Below, in pieces: positions 1 to 6,377 of a stretch of DNA of 6,394 nt. Every line of letters begins with the position of its first letter. Position 1 is the stretch's first letter. The DNA is taken from contig JAQGHK010000228.1 in the NCBI GenBank assembly GCA_028288875.1, forward strand, positions 1-6,394, given 5' to 3'. This DNA is from Phycisphaerales bacterium (GTDB lineage: Bacteria; Planctomycetota; Phycisphaerae; Tepidisphaerales; Tepidisphaeraceae). The notes under the pieces were generated by a model. That model saw nothing but the letters and a program-made list of their open reading frames with translations, was not told where the DNA came from and did no database searches. The position numbers and the translations under genes are program-made.

Positions 1-363
1 CCGACTTGGAAAGACGCACTCGGCACGCTCAAGAAGAACATGAACGATCTCGCGACCACCTATGGCAAGGACATCTTGTTGGCCGAGGTGGCTTACCCGT
101 TCGCGCCGGTCGATCAGATCGAAGGGCGCGAAAGCATGGAATGGCCGATGTCGCCGCAGGGACAGGCCGATTTTCTCAAGGCCACCGAAAAAGCCATGGC
201 CGGCGTTCCGGGCGGACATGGTTTGGGCTATGTCTGGTGGTACACCGATTCGATCCTGGTTCCGGACAAACAGATCCACATTTGGCGGCAGGGCAATGAA
301 GCCCTGTTCGATCACGATGGCAAACCGCTGCCGGCGATGAAGCTGTTGGCCGCGGAGCCGTGA
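1..363 (+). CDS. GH53 endo-beta-1,4-galactanase (arabinogalactanase), C-terminal part
   Basis: The reading frame is open from base 1 and ends at TGA 361-363, giving 120 residues of a protein that starts outside the window. It matches the end of glycoside hydrolase family 53, retaining enzymes that cut beta-1,4-galactan in the side chains of pectin or arabinogalactan, usually outside the cell. Visible landmarks are a helix with the pattern LKKNMNDLATTYGKD, then strand ILLAEVAYPF. The Glu at fragment residue 29 (codon 85-87) sits where the family has its nucleophile (usually ETAYPW). Near the end come GLGYVWWYTD and ALFDHDGKPLPAM, matching the last strand and the 'ALFD-DG-LP' ending of the family. 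Family members are usually about 330-400 residues, so roughly the last third is present. The end is convergent with the UvrA2 gene, so the two are not co-transcribed. The family call rests on motif memory, not a search. Confidence 0.8.
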   Translation, partial: PTWKDALGTLKKNMNDLATTYGKDILLAEVAYPFAPVDQIEGRESMEWPMSPQGQADFLKATEKAMAGVPGGHGLGYVWWYTDSILVPDKQIHIWRQGNEALFDHDGKPLPAMKLLAAEP

Positions 364-387
364 AAGCCTTGTCAGCGCTGAGCGTCC

Positions 388-2904
388 CTATTCGGGCACG
401 TTCCCGACATGAGCCCGCAAGTATCGCGCGGTCATGCTGTGGCGCGACGCCGCTACCCGTGCTGGCGCGCCAGTGGCGACGATTTGTCCGCCGGCGTCGC
501 CCGCGCCCGGACCCACATCGATCACCCAATCGCTGGCCGCGATGACATGCAGGTCATGTTCAACGACGATCACCGTATTGCCCGCGGCCACCAAGCCATC
601 CAATTGGATCAGCAGTCGTTCCACGTCGGACGGGTGCAGGCCGGTGGTGGGTTCGTCGAGGATGTACAGCGTCTGCCCGCGGCCGACGCGTTGAAGCTCG
701 GTGGCCAGCTTTATTCGCTGCGCCTCGCCGCCGGATAGCTCGGTCGCCGGTTGGCCGAGCCGCAAATAACCGAGGCCGACTTCGCGCAGCACCGTCAGCG
801 CCCGATGTACCGCCGGCTCGTCGGCGAGGAACTGCCAGGCCGTATCTACCGTCATGCCGAGCACGTCGGCGATGTTCTTGTCGCGGTACGTGATCTCCAG
901 CGTCTTGGCGTTGTAGCGTTTGCCTTGGCAGACCGGGCAGGGGGCGTACACGCTCGGGAGGAACAGCATTTCGACGAAGACAAAGCCTTCGCCATCGCAG
1001 TTTTCACAACGGCCCTTGGGCACATTGAAGGAGAAGCGGCCGGCGTCGTACCGGCGGGCCTTGGCGGCCTTGGTGGATGCGAACAGCTTCCGGACCTGAT
1101 CGAACAGGCCGGTATAGGTTGCAAGATTGGATCTCGGCGTGCGACCGATGGGCTTTTGGTCGACGCGCACCAGGCGATTGATGGCTTCCATGCCCGCAAC
1201 GATTCGCCCGCTGGTCGGCACGGCGGCGTCTTCCAATGCGTCGTTTTCGTCGTCCTCGGCAGGCACCGCATGGCCGAGATGGTCGGCGACGAGCTCAACG
1301 AGGGCTTGGCTGACCAGACTGGATTTGCCCGATCCACTGACACCGGTCACCGCCGTCAGCAGGCCGATAGGGAAATCCGCACTGAGCCGATGAAGATTGT
1401 TTCGGGTGACGCCTTCGAGCTTGAGCCATCGTGCGGGCTCACGCGGCTTGCGCGTTTGCTGAGCAGCCTCTGCAAACAGATGTCGCCGGGTTTGCGACGC
1501 GGCGATCTTTTTCAGACCTTCGGGCGGGCCGCTGTAGAGGATCTCACCCCCGTGCTCGCCGGCGGCAGGGCCGACGTCAACGATCCAGTCCGCCCGGCGG
1601 ATGACGTCGATCTCATGTTCTACAACGAACAGCGAATTTCCGGCGGCCTTCAGGTTATCGAGGGCTTTCATCAGCGCTTCGGTGTCGGCCGGGTGAAGGC
1701 CGGCGCTGGGTTCGTCCAAGACGTAGACGACGCCGAACAGATTGGAGCGAACCTGGGTCGCGAGGCGAAGGCGCTGAAGTTCGCCCGGTGAGAGCGTCGG
1801 GGTGCTTCGCTCCAACGTGAGATACCCCAGCCCAAGGTCCATGAGCACCGATAGCCGCGCCCGCAGATCGACGGCGATGCGCCGCGCGACCTCCACTTTC
1901 TCGGGGTGCAGCTTCTGAAGCTTCGTCCATTGCGCTTCCGTACAGTCGGCCGACGGCCGGAGCATTTCGGCCAGCTTGGCCAGTGGAAGACGAGACAGTT
2001 CGGTAATATCGAGCCCGCAGAATTTTACGCGCAGCGCCTCGGGACGCAGCCGCTTGCCGCCGCAAGTGGGGCAGTCTTGGCCGATCATGAACTGAAGGGC
2101 CCGCCGTTTCATTTGCGGGCTGTGCGTCGTCGCAAAGCTGTGCAGCACATGCCGTTTGGCGCTGCTGAAGGTGCCGAGGTAATTCGGCGGCTCTTTGTGC
2201 TTCAGGGCCGCGCGCGTCTCGGCCGGTGTGTAGCCGGGATAGACCGGAACCTGTGGCTGATCGTCAGTGAACAGAATCCAGTTGCGATCTTTTTTCGACA
2301 GCTGCCGCCATGGATTATCGACGTCGTAGCCCATCGAAACCAGGATGTCGCGCTGATTCTGCCCGCCCCAGGCGGTTGGCCATGCGGCGATCGCCCGCTC
2401 TCGGATCGTCAACGAGTCATTGGGCACCATCGACTTTTCGGTCACGTCATACACCCGGCCGAGTCCATGGCACTGCGGACAGGCGCCTTCCGGCGTGTTC
2501 GGCGAGAACCCCTCGGCGTAGATGATCGACTGGCCGGGCGGGTATTCGCCTGCGCGGGAATAGAGCATGCGCAGAGAGTTCGAGATGGTCGTGACGCTGC
2601 CCACGCTGCTACGCGTGCTGGCGGTGCCGCGCTGTTGCTGCAGTGCGACGGCAGGCGGCAGGCCGTCGATGGAATCCACGGCCGGCACGCCGGTCTGATC
2701 GAATAACCGCCGGGCGTACGGAGCGACGGATTCCAGATACCGGCGTTGCGCTTCGCCGAACAGTGTGCCAAATGCCAGCGACGATTTGCCAGAGCCGCTG
2801 ACGCCGGTGAAAACCACCAGCGCGTCGCGCGGGATGTCGACGTCGACGTTCTTAAGATTGTGCTCGCGTGCGCCGCGGACGCGAACAAACCCATCGTGTT
2901 TCAT
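388..2904 (-). CDS. uvrA2: UvrA2-class excinuclease-like ABC ATPase
   Basis: An 838-residue UvrA-type tandem ABC ATPase that binds DNA in the cytoplasm. Walker A motifs GVSGSGKSS lie at residues 34-42 and 521-529 (Lys40, Lys527). ABC signatures are LSPGE (371-375) and LSGGE (723-727), and Walker B motifs are VLDEPSAGLHP (395-405) and ILDEPTTGLHP (748-758). The C-terminal zinc finger is canonical: Cys633, 636, 656, 659 (CX2C-X19-CX2C). Cys pairs at 142/145 and 278/281 remain of the N-terminal half. Full UvrA (about 940 residues) has a UvrB-interaction region after the RxSVGT/YxxLRxLxxR stretch; here the chain passes almost directly from LRMLYSRAGE (111-120) to CPQC (142-145). That is the mark of UvrA2 proteins, linked in other bacteria to DNA-damage or drug tolerance. 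An acidic loop (550-560) follows the second Walker A. The frame is open upstream to 3060, but family similarity starts at this ATG (VRGAREHNLKNV at 9-20), and a longer start would overlap the regulator gene. Confidence 0.93.
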   Translation of the reverse strand: MKHDGFVRVRGAREHNLKNVDVDIPRDALVVFTGVSGSGKSSLAFGTLFGEAQRRYLESVAPYARRLFDQTGVPAVDSIDGLPPAVALQQQRGTASTRSSVGSVTTISNSLRMLYSRAGEYPPGQSIIYAEGFSPNTPEGACPQCHGLGRVYDVTEKSMVPNDSLTIRERAIAAWPTAWGGQNQRDILVSMGYDVDNPWRQLSKKDRNWILFTDDQPQVPVYPGYTPAETRAALKHKEPPNYLGTFSSAKRHVLHSFATTHSPQMKRRALQFMIGQDCPTCGGKRLRPEALRVKFCGLDITELSRLPLAKLAEMLRPSADCTEAQWTKLQKLHPEKVEVARRIAVDLRARLSVLMDLGLGYLTLERSTPTLSPGELQRLRLATQVRSNLFGVVYVLDEPSAGLHPADTEALMKALDNLKAAGNSLFVVEHEIDVIRRADWIVDVGPAAGEHGGEILYSGPPEGLKKIAASQTRRHLFAEAAQQTRKPREPARWLKLEGVTRNNLHRLSADFPIGLLTAVTGVSGSGKSSLVSQALVELVADHLGHAVPAEDDENDALEDAAVPTSGRIVAGMEAINRLVRVDQKPIGRTPRSNLATYTGLFDQVRKLFASTKAAKARRYDAGRFSFNVPKGRCENCDGEGFVFVEMLFLPSVYAPCPVCQGKRYNAKTLEITYRDKNIADVLGMTVDTAWQFLADEPAVHRALTVLREVGLGYLRLGQPATELSGGEAQRIKLATELQRVGRGQTLYILDEPTTGLHPSDVERLLIQLDGLVAAGNTVIVVEHDLHVIAASDWVIDVGPGAGDAGGQIVATGAPARVAASRHSMTARYLRAHVGNVPE

Positions 2905-2910
2905 TGCGCG

Positions 2911-2916
2911 ATAATA
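2911..2916 (-). promoter_or_regulatory. Possible -10 box for a leaderless UvrA2 transcript
   Basis: Read on the minus strand, TATTAT (5 of 6 to TATAAT) is followed by six bases and then the ATG at 2904. No Shine-Dalgarno-like sequence precedes that ATG. A -10 box at this distance would place the transcript start on or next to the A of ATG. A TTGAAT lies upstream (2938-2943), but its 21-base spacing is too long for a standard -35. The motif is seen; promoter activity is inferred. Confidence 0.35.
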
Positions 2917-2965
2917 GGTTGCCCGGCCGGCGGGGTCATTCAATTTGTCGATTCGAGAAGGCCGT

Positions 2966-4177
2966 TTACGCCAGCGTGTTGTGCTGCGCCATCGCCGACT
3001 GGCTGCCGCGGCTACGGTCCATGCCGCGATAGGAGCCCGGCGTGCGTCCCATTTTCTCACGAAAGACCGCGTTCATGTAAGACGTGCTGCCAAAGCCTGC
3101 CCGTATGGCAATAACCTTCAGTTCCAGGCGGGTTTCGCAGAGCAGTTGCACCGCTCGATTGAGCCGGACCCGGACGATCTCGCCGTTGATCGGGCGCCCC
3201 ACGGTTTTTCGGAATCGTCGTTCGAGTACGCTGCGGGAGACCAGCGCCTGCCGGACCACGTCATCGACGGCGATGTTGTCCGACGCGTGGTCGCGGATGA
3301 ACCGTAAGGCTGTCACAACGACTTGATCGTCGACGGCAAGAATATCCGTCGACGCCCGGCTGAAGACGCCGTTGGGCTCGACCCACACGGTTTCGGTGGG
3401 CGGGCTGCCGCCGTCCATTAGTTTATCCAGCACAGACGCTGCCATGTAGCCGCGCTGCTCGTCGTTAATGATGACGCTGGACAACGGGGGGCTGCAGATC
3501 TGGCAGATCTGCTCGTCATTGTCCGCGCCCACGACCGCAATTTCGTCCGGCACGGTCACGCCCACCCGCAGGCAGGCTTCAAGGAACTGCTGGGCCATCA
3601 AATCGGTGCTGCACATGACGCCGGTGGGCTTCCGGCGGTGTTCAATCCAAGTGCACAGTTCGCTCTGCTGCTGTTCCCATCGCTCCGGGCCGCCCGTGCC
3701 GGCATAGGGATAGTCCATCGTGTAGACGTCGCACGCGAAGCCCACCGCTTCAAGTGCGGCGCGAAAGCCGTCGCGGCGCAGCGTAGACCATGCGTGCTCG
3801 GCATATTCGATGAACGCGAACGACGTGAAGCCCCGTTCCACCAAGTGATCTGCCCCGGCTTTGCCGACGGAAAAATCGTGGGTTCGTACAAGCGGGACGC
3901 CGGCATCGCTCAATACGCCGATGACATCGACAACCGGTATGCCGACGCGAGATAAGGATTCCAGCTTCTGATCGGCGATGGCCGCAATGATCCCGTCGCC
4001 TTGCCAGCGGGTCAGCCAACTGTCGAGCGATTTTTCGACGCCGAAGGGCTTCAGGTAGATCGCCCACGGCTCGTGCTCGTGCATGTATCGCGCGACGCCG
4101 CCCAGCATGCGTCGCCGAGGTGCGGTGGAGGATTCGACGACGAGAGCAACGCGTCGTGGGCGCTGTTTGGATTGCAT
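2966..4177 (-). CDS. XylR-type transcriptional regulator (sugar-binding domain plus AraC helix-turn-helix)
   Basis: A 403-residue regulator, close to the length of E. coli XylR (392). Residues 8-280 read as a LacI/ribose-binding-protein-like domain: RVALVVESS (9-17), GDGIIAAI (60-67), GIPVVDV (79-85), HLVERGFTSFAFI (111-123), and the typical VPDEIAVVGADNDE (209-222) followed by PPLSSV (230-235). Residues 285-384 form an AraC-type DNA-binding domain with two helix-turn-helix units, about 302-323 (VVRQALVSRSVLERRFRK) and 352-373, ending with GFGSTSYMNAVFREKMGRTP. Such proteins bind a monosaccharide and activate or repress sugar genes. The ligand cannot be read from sequence. The ATG has only a weak upstream GAGCGGA as ribosome site, but the frame begins where homologs do (short basic lead, then RRVALVVE). 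The gene lies 165 bases after the kinase and 61 bases before UvrA2, all in the same direction. Confidence 0.92.
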   Translation of the reverse strand: MQSKQRPRRVALVVESSTAPRRRMLGGVARYMHEHEPWAIYLKPFGVEKSLDSWLTRWQGDGIIAAIADQKLESLSRVGIPVVDVIGVLSDAGVPLVRTHDFSVGKAGADHLVERGFTSFAFIEYAEHAWSTLRRDGFRAALEAVGFACDVYTMDYPYAGTGGPERWEQQQSELCTWIEHRRKPTGVMCSTDLMAQQFLEACLRVGVTVPDEIAVVGADNDEQICQICSPPLSSVIINDEQRGYMAASVLDKLMDGGSPPTETVWVEPNGVFSRASTDILAVDDQVVVTALRFIRDHASDNIAVDDVVRQALVSRSVLERRFRKTVGRPINGEIVRVRLNRAVQLLCETRLELKVIAIRAGFGSTSYMNAVFREKMGRTPGSYRGMDRSRGSQSAMAQHNTLA

Positions 4178-4342
4178 TCCGCTCGATTCGTTACGGCCTG
4201 CGTCATGCTAGCACGGGGTGCCGCAAAAGCGCAATTCCCGGATGCAAATCAACGGCAATGAATAAAGAGGGCCGAAAATAGGCTGGTTGCGGGAAAAACC
4301 CACGACAGGCGTGTGACGCGAATGCGTAATCGATCGGTCCGC
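4178..4342 (-). promoter_or_regulatory. Intergenic region with weak promoter candidate for the XylR-type regulator
   Basis: This 165-base gap between the kinase stop and the regulator start is more AT-rich than the genes. On the minus strand the best promoter-like pair is TTGCGC (4229-4234) and TAGCAT (4205-4210) with an 18-base spacer, a weak match (3 and 4 of 6). A small hairpin GCGGG-AAAAA-CCCAC lies at 4289-4303, without a following T-run on the minus strand. A CACG-N5-CGTG dyad (4301-4313) overlaps its end and could be an operator. The regulator probably has its own promoter here; the exact boxes are uncertain. Confidence 0.3.
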
Positions 4343-5287
4343 TTAGCCGGCAATTGGATGGAATCCGGATTCGCGTTTTCTCAATAACGTACTTCGTCGG
4401 ACGACTTGTCTGATGAGTCTTCGGGGCAATAGCGGTGTGGCCCCGGACTGTGTGCATACAAAGCTCGCGACCGCGGCCGCACCGAGTTGGATGTGCTGGA
4501 CGGGATCGTGGCGAAGGACACCGATGGCCAGCGCAGCGGTGAAGGCGTCGCCCGCGCCGATGGTATCGAGGACCGAGATTGGATCGGCGGCCATTCGGTG
4601 AATGCCGTTCGTATCGACGATGAGACTTCCTTTAGATCCGCAGGTCATGGCAATAACGCGAAGGCGTCCTTTCGCGAGCAGTTCCAACAGGCCCAGCGTC
4701 GGATCTGTATTCAGGTTCAGCATGCCGGCCAGAAGCGGCCACTCTTCATCATTGAGCTTCAGCACGTCGGCGTATTGAAGCGTTTCATGAATCACCTCGG
4801 CGGTGCAGTGCGGTTGCCGGATATTGACGTCGAAGACCTTCAGACAGTCGGAACGCGCATCGGCCAGGAAGCGTTGGATCGTGCCGCGCGAGGTTGCGGA
4901 CCGCTGCGAGAGTGACCCGACGCAGACACAGTCGGCCCGCCGCGCCAGTGCACCGAGCGCGGCAGTCCATTCCAAATGGTCCCAAGCCACCTTTTTGCGG
5001 ATCACGTACTGCGGCTGCCCACTGCAGTCGAAAGTGACCTCAACCAAACCGGTCTCGAGGGCATTTCGCTGAACATAGTCAGCGCTGAGCCCGATACGGT
5101 TCAGCCACGCGATCAACCGGTCGCCTGCGTCGTCAGATCCGACGGCGCTGACGACGTGCGCCTCGGCATTCAGTTGGCTGACATGAAAAGCAAAGTTCGC
5201 GGGCGCGCCGCCGGGTAGTGATGCGCCAGGCAAATGATCCCACACGAGTTCGCCTAATCCGACAATACACGGCCTGCCCGAGCTCAT
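4343..5287 (-). CDS. PfkB-family carbohydrate kinase (fructokinase-like)
   Basis: A 314-residue cytoplasmic sugar kinase of the ribokinase/PfkB family, which transfers phosphate from ATP to a sugar hydroxyl. The start GLGELVWDHLP (10-20) and GGAPANFAFHVSQL (26-39) place it in the fructokinase-like branch. Next come VVSAVGSDDAG (45-55), the lid-side stretch QYVIRKKVAWDH (93-104), FDVNIRQPH (152-160), LKLNDEEW (176-183) and TCGSKGS (215-221). The PfkB signature is DTIGAGDAFTAALAIG (241-256), with Asp247 as the expected catalytic base and GAG as the anion hole. The basic tail after residue 288 is a little longer than I expect and may be disordered. The frame extends to a TTG at 5332, but the ATG at 5287 has an AAGGA site and begins at the family's usual N-terminus, so it was chosen. 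It lies 47 bases after the prepilin-like gene and is probably co-transcribed with it. The sugar is not determined. Confidence 0.92.
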   Translation of the reverse strand: MSSGRPCIVGLGELVWDHLPGASLPGGAPANFAFHVSQLNAEAHVVSAVGSDDAGDRLIAWLNRIGLSADYVQRNALETGLVEVTFDCSGQPQYVIRKKVAWDHLEWTAALGALARRADCVCVGSLSQRSATSRGTIQRFLADARSDCLKVFDVNIRQPHCTAEVIHETLQYADVLKLNDEEWPLLAGMLNLNTDPTLGLLELLAKGRLRVIAMTCGSKGSLIVDTNGIHRMAADPISVLDTIGAGDAFTAALAIGVLRHDPVQHIQLGAAAVASFVCTQSGATPLLPRRLIRQVVRRSTLLRKRESGFHPIAG

Positions 5288-5291
5288 TGGT

Positions 5292-5296
5292 TCCTT
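5292..5296 (-). promoter_or_regulatory. Ribosome binding site deciding the kinase start
   Basis: AAGGA on the minus strand lies four bases before the ATG at 5287. The alternative TTG at 5332 would begin only two bases from the prepilin-like stop codon and would add 15 residues not typical of the family. This site is why the shorter start was chosen. Confidence 0.6.
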
Positions 5297-5334
5297 GAGT
5301 ACGAATGGAAGATAACCAAACCGCGGCGTCAAAT

Positions 5335-6114
5335 TCAGTTATTGATCGTCCGCGGGTCCCAATATTTCAGGTTCGTTTTATCGGCGATAAAATGGGGCTC
5401 GAATTTGGGATTGACGTCCTTGGGCAGCATGGGTTCGGCATGGCCGTCCACGAAAACGATGCACCCAAAGCCGTTGTGCCGAAGGCCGCTGACCCCTTCG
5501 TTGCCGGTCGTCGTCGCAGTCGCGGATGGCGCGGCATGCGGCCACCACAAACTGAAATTGGCAGGGGGGTTAGTGTCGGCAACCATCATGCATGTCGAGG
5601 TCGAGCGTACCTGCGTGACACGCATCCAGTTTTTCGGCTTGATGAACGGTATGTATCCATAATCGGGCTGGCCGTAGGTGGGCGCGGCATCATGGTACGG
5701 ATAGTGCCCGAGGAAATAAGCGTTATAGCCGTAGCTGACGTGGTCCTCGTCGAAGTGGAACTGCCAGACCGTGCCATTGCCACCAACGGGCATGCCGGCC
5801 ATGTCGGGGCACTCGAAGATCGCTTTAGACTTAATGTAGGGCATGATCGCGTCACCCCAAAACAAGCCGCTGGGCGTGTTGTCTTGCTTGTGCGGCGGGA
5901 AGACGCCTTTGAATTCGTTGAGGTACATGCCCATACCCAGACCGATCTGCCGGAGATTGCTCAGACACGCCATCTTCCTAGCGGCTGCTCGTGCGCGGTT
6001 CAGCGACGGCAACAAGATAGAAATGAGCAGCGCGATAATTCCGATGACGACCAGAAGTTCAACGAGCGTAAAGCCGTGTTTCACCGGGCCGCCGTGAGCA
6101 GTCGCGTTGCGCAT
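5335..6114 (-). CDS. Prepilin-type / type II secretion pseudopilin-like protein with H-X9-DG motif
   Basis: A 259-residue protein with a textbook class III prepilin leader: a short basic lead ending in HG, then FTLVELLVVIGIIALLISIL. Prepilin peptidase should cut between Gly14 and Phe15, with Glu19 as the conserved +5 Glu. Residues 15-35 form the membrane/assembly helix and continue into an amphipathic helix rich in Ala and Arg (PSLNRARAAARKMACLSNLR, 36-55). The rest is an aromatic, Tyr/Trp/Pro-rich domain likely exposed outside the inner membrane. Near the end, GLRHNGFGCIVFVDGHAE (210-227) has His213 and Asp223-Gly224, exactly the H-X9-DG motif of a prepilin-like family expanded in Planctomycetota and Lentisphaerota. 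Its role there is not established. The ATG at 6114 has a GAGGG site four bases upstream. A GTG at residue 11 would give a shorter lead but has no ribosome site. Cys50, Cys102 and Cys175 could form a disulfide (inference). Confidence 0.92.
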   Translation of the reverse strand: MRNATAHGGPVKHGFTLVELLVVIGIIALLISILLPSLNRARAAARKMACLSNLRQIGLGMGMYLNEFKGVFPPHKQDNTPSGLFWGDAIMPYIKSKAIFECPDMAGMPVGGNGTVWQFHFDEDHVSYGYNAYFLGHYPYHDAAPTYGQPDYGYIPFIKPKNWMRVTQVRSTSTCMMVADTNPPANFSLWWPHAAPSATATTTGNEGVSGLRHNGFGCIVFVDGHAEPMLPKDVNPKFEPHFIADKTNLKYWDPRTINN

Positions 6115-6118
6115 GATT

Positions 6119-6123
6119 CCCTC
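6119..6123 (-). promoter_or_regulatory. Ribosome binding site of the prepilin-like gene
   Basis: GAGGG on the minus strand lies four bases (AATC) before the ATG at 6114. It supports this start over the in-frame GTG ten codons later. Confidence 0.6.
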
Positions 6124-6207
6124 GCTGTAGAAGCACTCGAATTTGCCGCCGACGGGTCCGCAGAATTGATTTTTGGAATCGGACCAATCGCCTCAGAACG
6201 ACGCTGC

Positions 6208-6244
6208 GCTGCACGGGAACCTGTCAGGTCGAACATCGTGCAGC
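6208..6244. repeat. Nested inverted repeat in the prepilin leader (operator or RNA hairpin)
   Basis: An 8-bp perfect inverted repeat, GCTGCACG (6208-6215) and CGTGCAGC (6237-6244), encloses 21 bases. Within them lies the 11-bp palindrome ACCTGTCAGGT (6219-6229, odd centre base). The two centres, 6226 and 6224, nearly coincide. If the predicted promoter is right, this element spans about +14 to +50 of the prepilin-like mRNA. No T-run follows in either direction, so it does not look like a simple intrinsic terminator. It may be a protein-binding operator, a 5' stabilising hairpin, or both. Confidence 0.55.
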
Positions 6245-6264
6245 TACTGCGTCTCGCCGAGATG

Positions 6265-6293
6265 AAGATAGAACTCGGCCATCAACCTGTCAA
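6265..6293 (-). promoter_or_regulatory. Sigma-70-type promoter of the prepilin-like/kinase genes
   Basis: On the minus strand, TTGACA (6288-6293, perfect consensus) is followed after exactly 17 bases by TATCTT (6265-6270, 4 of 6). AT-rich sequence lies upstream of the -35. Transcription would start near 6258, giving a leader of about 144 bases before the ATG at 6114. Confidence 0.6.
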
Positions 6294-6303
6294 ATACATT
6301 TGC

Positions 6304-6334
6304 TTGTCAGGTAGGCGAAGTTGTTAGATTTAAT
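6304..6334 (+). promoter_or_regulatory. Possible divergent promoter for the right-edge gene
   Basis: TTGTCA (6304-6309, 5 of 6 to TTGACA) is followed by an AT-rich run. The -10 box could be TAGATT (6325-6330, 15-base spacer) or TTTAAT (6329-6334, 19-base spacer); neither spacing is ideal. The AT-rich sequence and the position upstream of a plausible start at 6378 support it weakly. Confidence 0.3.
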
Positions 6335-6377
6335 ACTGTCAGGCGAATGGACTTCTTTAAAGCAGGACGAGGCCGCT

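Larger units (their letters stand above)
6218..6344. repeat. Four copies of a TGTCAGG-type word in the divergent control region
   Basis: Plus-strand copies are AACCTGTCAGGT (6218-6229), AACCTGTCAAAT (6284-6295), TTGTCAGGT (6304-6312) and ACTGTCAGGC (6335-6344). Copies 1 and 2 share nine identical bases (AACCTGTCA); copies 1 and 3 share TGTCAGGT; copies 1 and 4 share CTGTCAGG. Spacings of the TGTCA core are 66, 17 and 32 bases. Copy 2 contains the minus-strand -35 box and copy 3 the likely plus-strand -35 box, so part of the resemblance could come from promoter sequence. Copies 1 and 4 are not promoter boxes and favour a regulator site. Confidence 0.5.

Noticed and set aside
372..381. TCAGCGCTGA palindrome between the convergent GH53 and UvrA2 stops as a shared terminator
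   Set aside because: The palindrome has no room for a loop and no T-run on either side; it is likely chance.
751..1791. Long plus-strand open frame (346 codons) opposite the UvrA2 gene
   Set aside because: It is antisense to strongly conserved ABC ATPase sequence, has no recognisable domain, and such frames are common opposite GC-rich genes.
1906..2706. Plus-strand open frame (266 codons) opposite the N-terminal half of UvrA2
   Set aside because: Its composition (Arg/Ala/Gly/His rich) and lack of motifs fit a shadow of the real gene on the other strand.
2905..3060. Longer UvrA2 start at 3060 adding 52 residues
   Set aside because: The added sequence is low-complexity and basic, does not resemble any UvrA N-terminus, and overlaps the end of the regulator gene in another frame.
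4289..4303. Hairpin GCGGG-AAAAA-CCCAC after the kinase gene as a terminator
   Set aside because: The stem is only five pairs with one G-U, and no T-run follows on the minus strand.
5305..6327. Plus-strand open frame (340 codons) covering the whole prepilin-like gene and part of its control region
   Set aside because: The minus-strand gene has a textbook prepilin leader, H-X9-DG motif, ribosome site and promoter. The plus-strand frame has none of these and runs through the predicted promoter.
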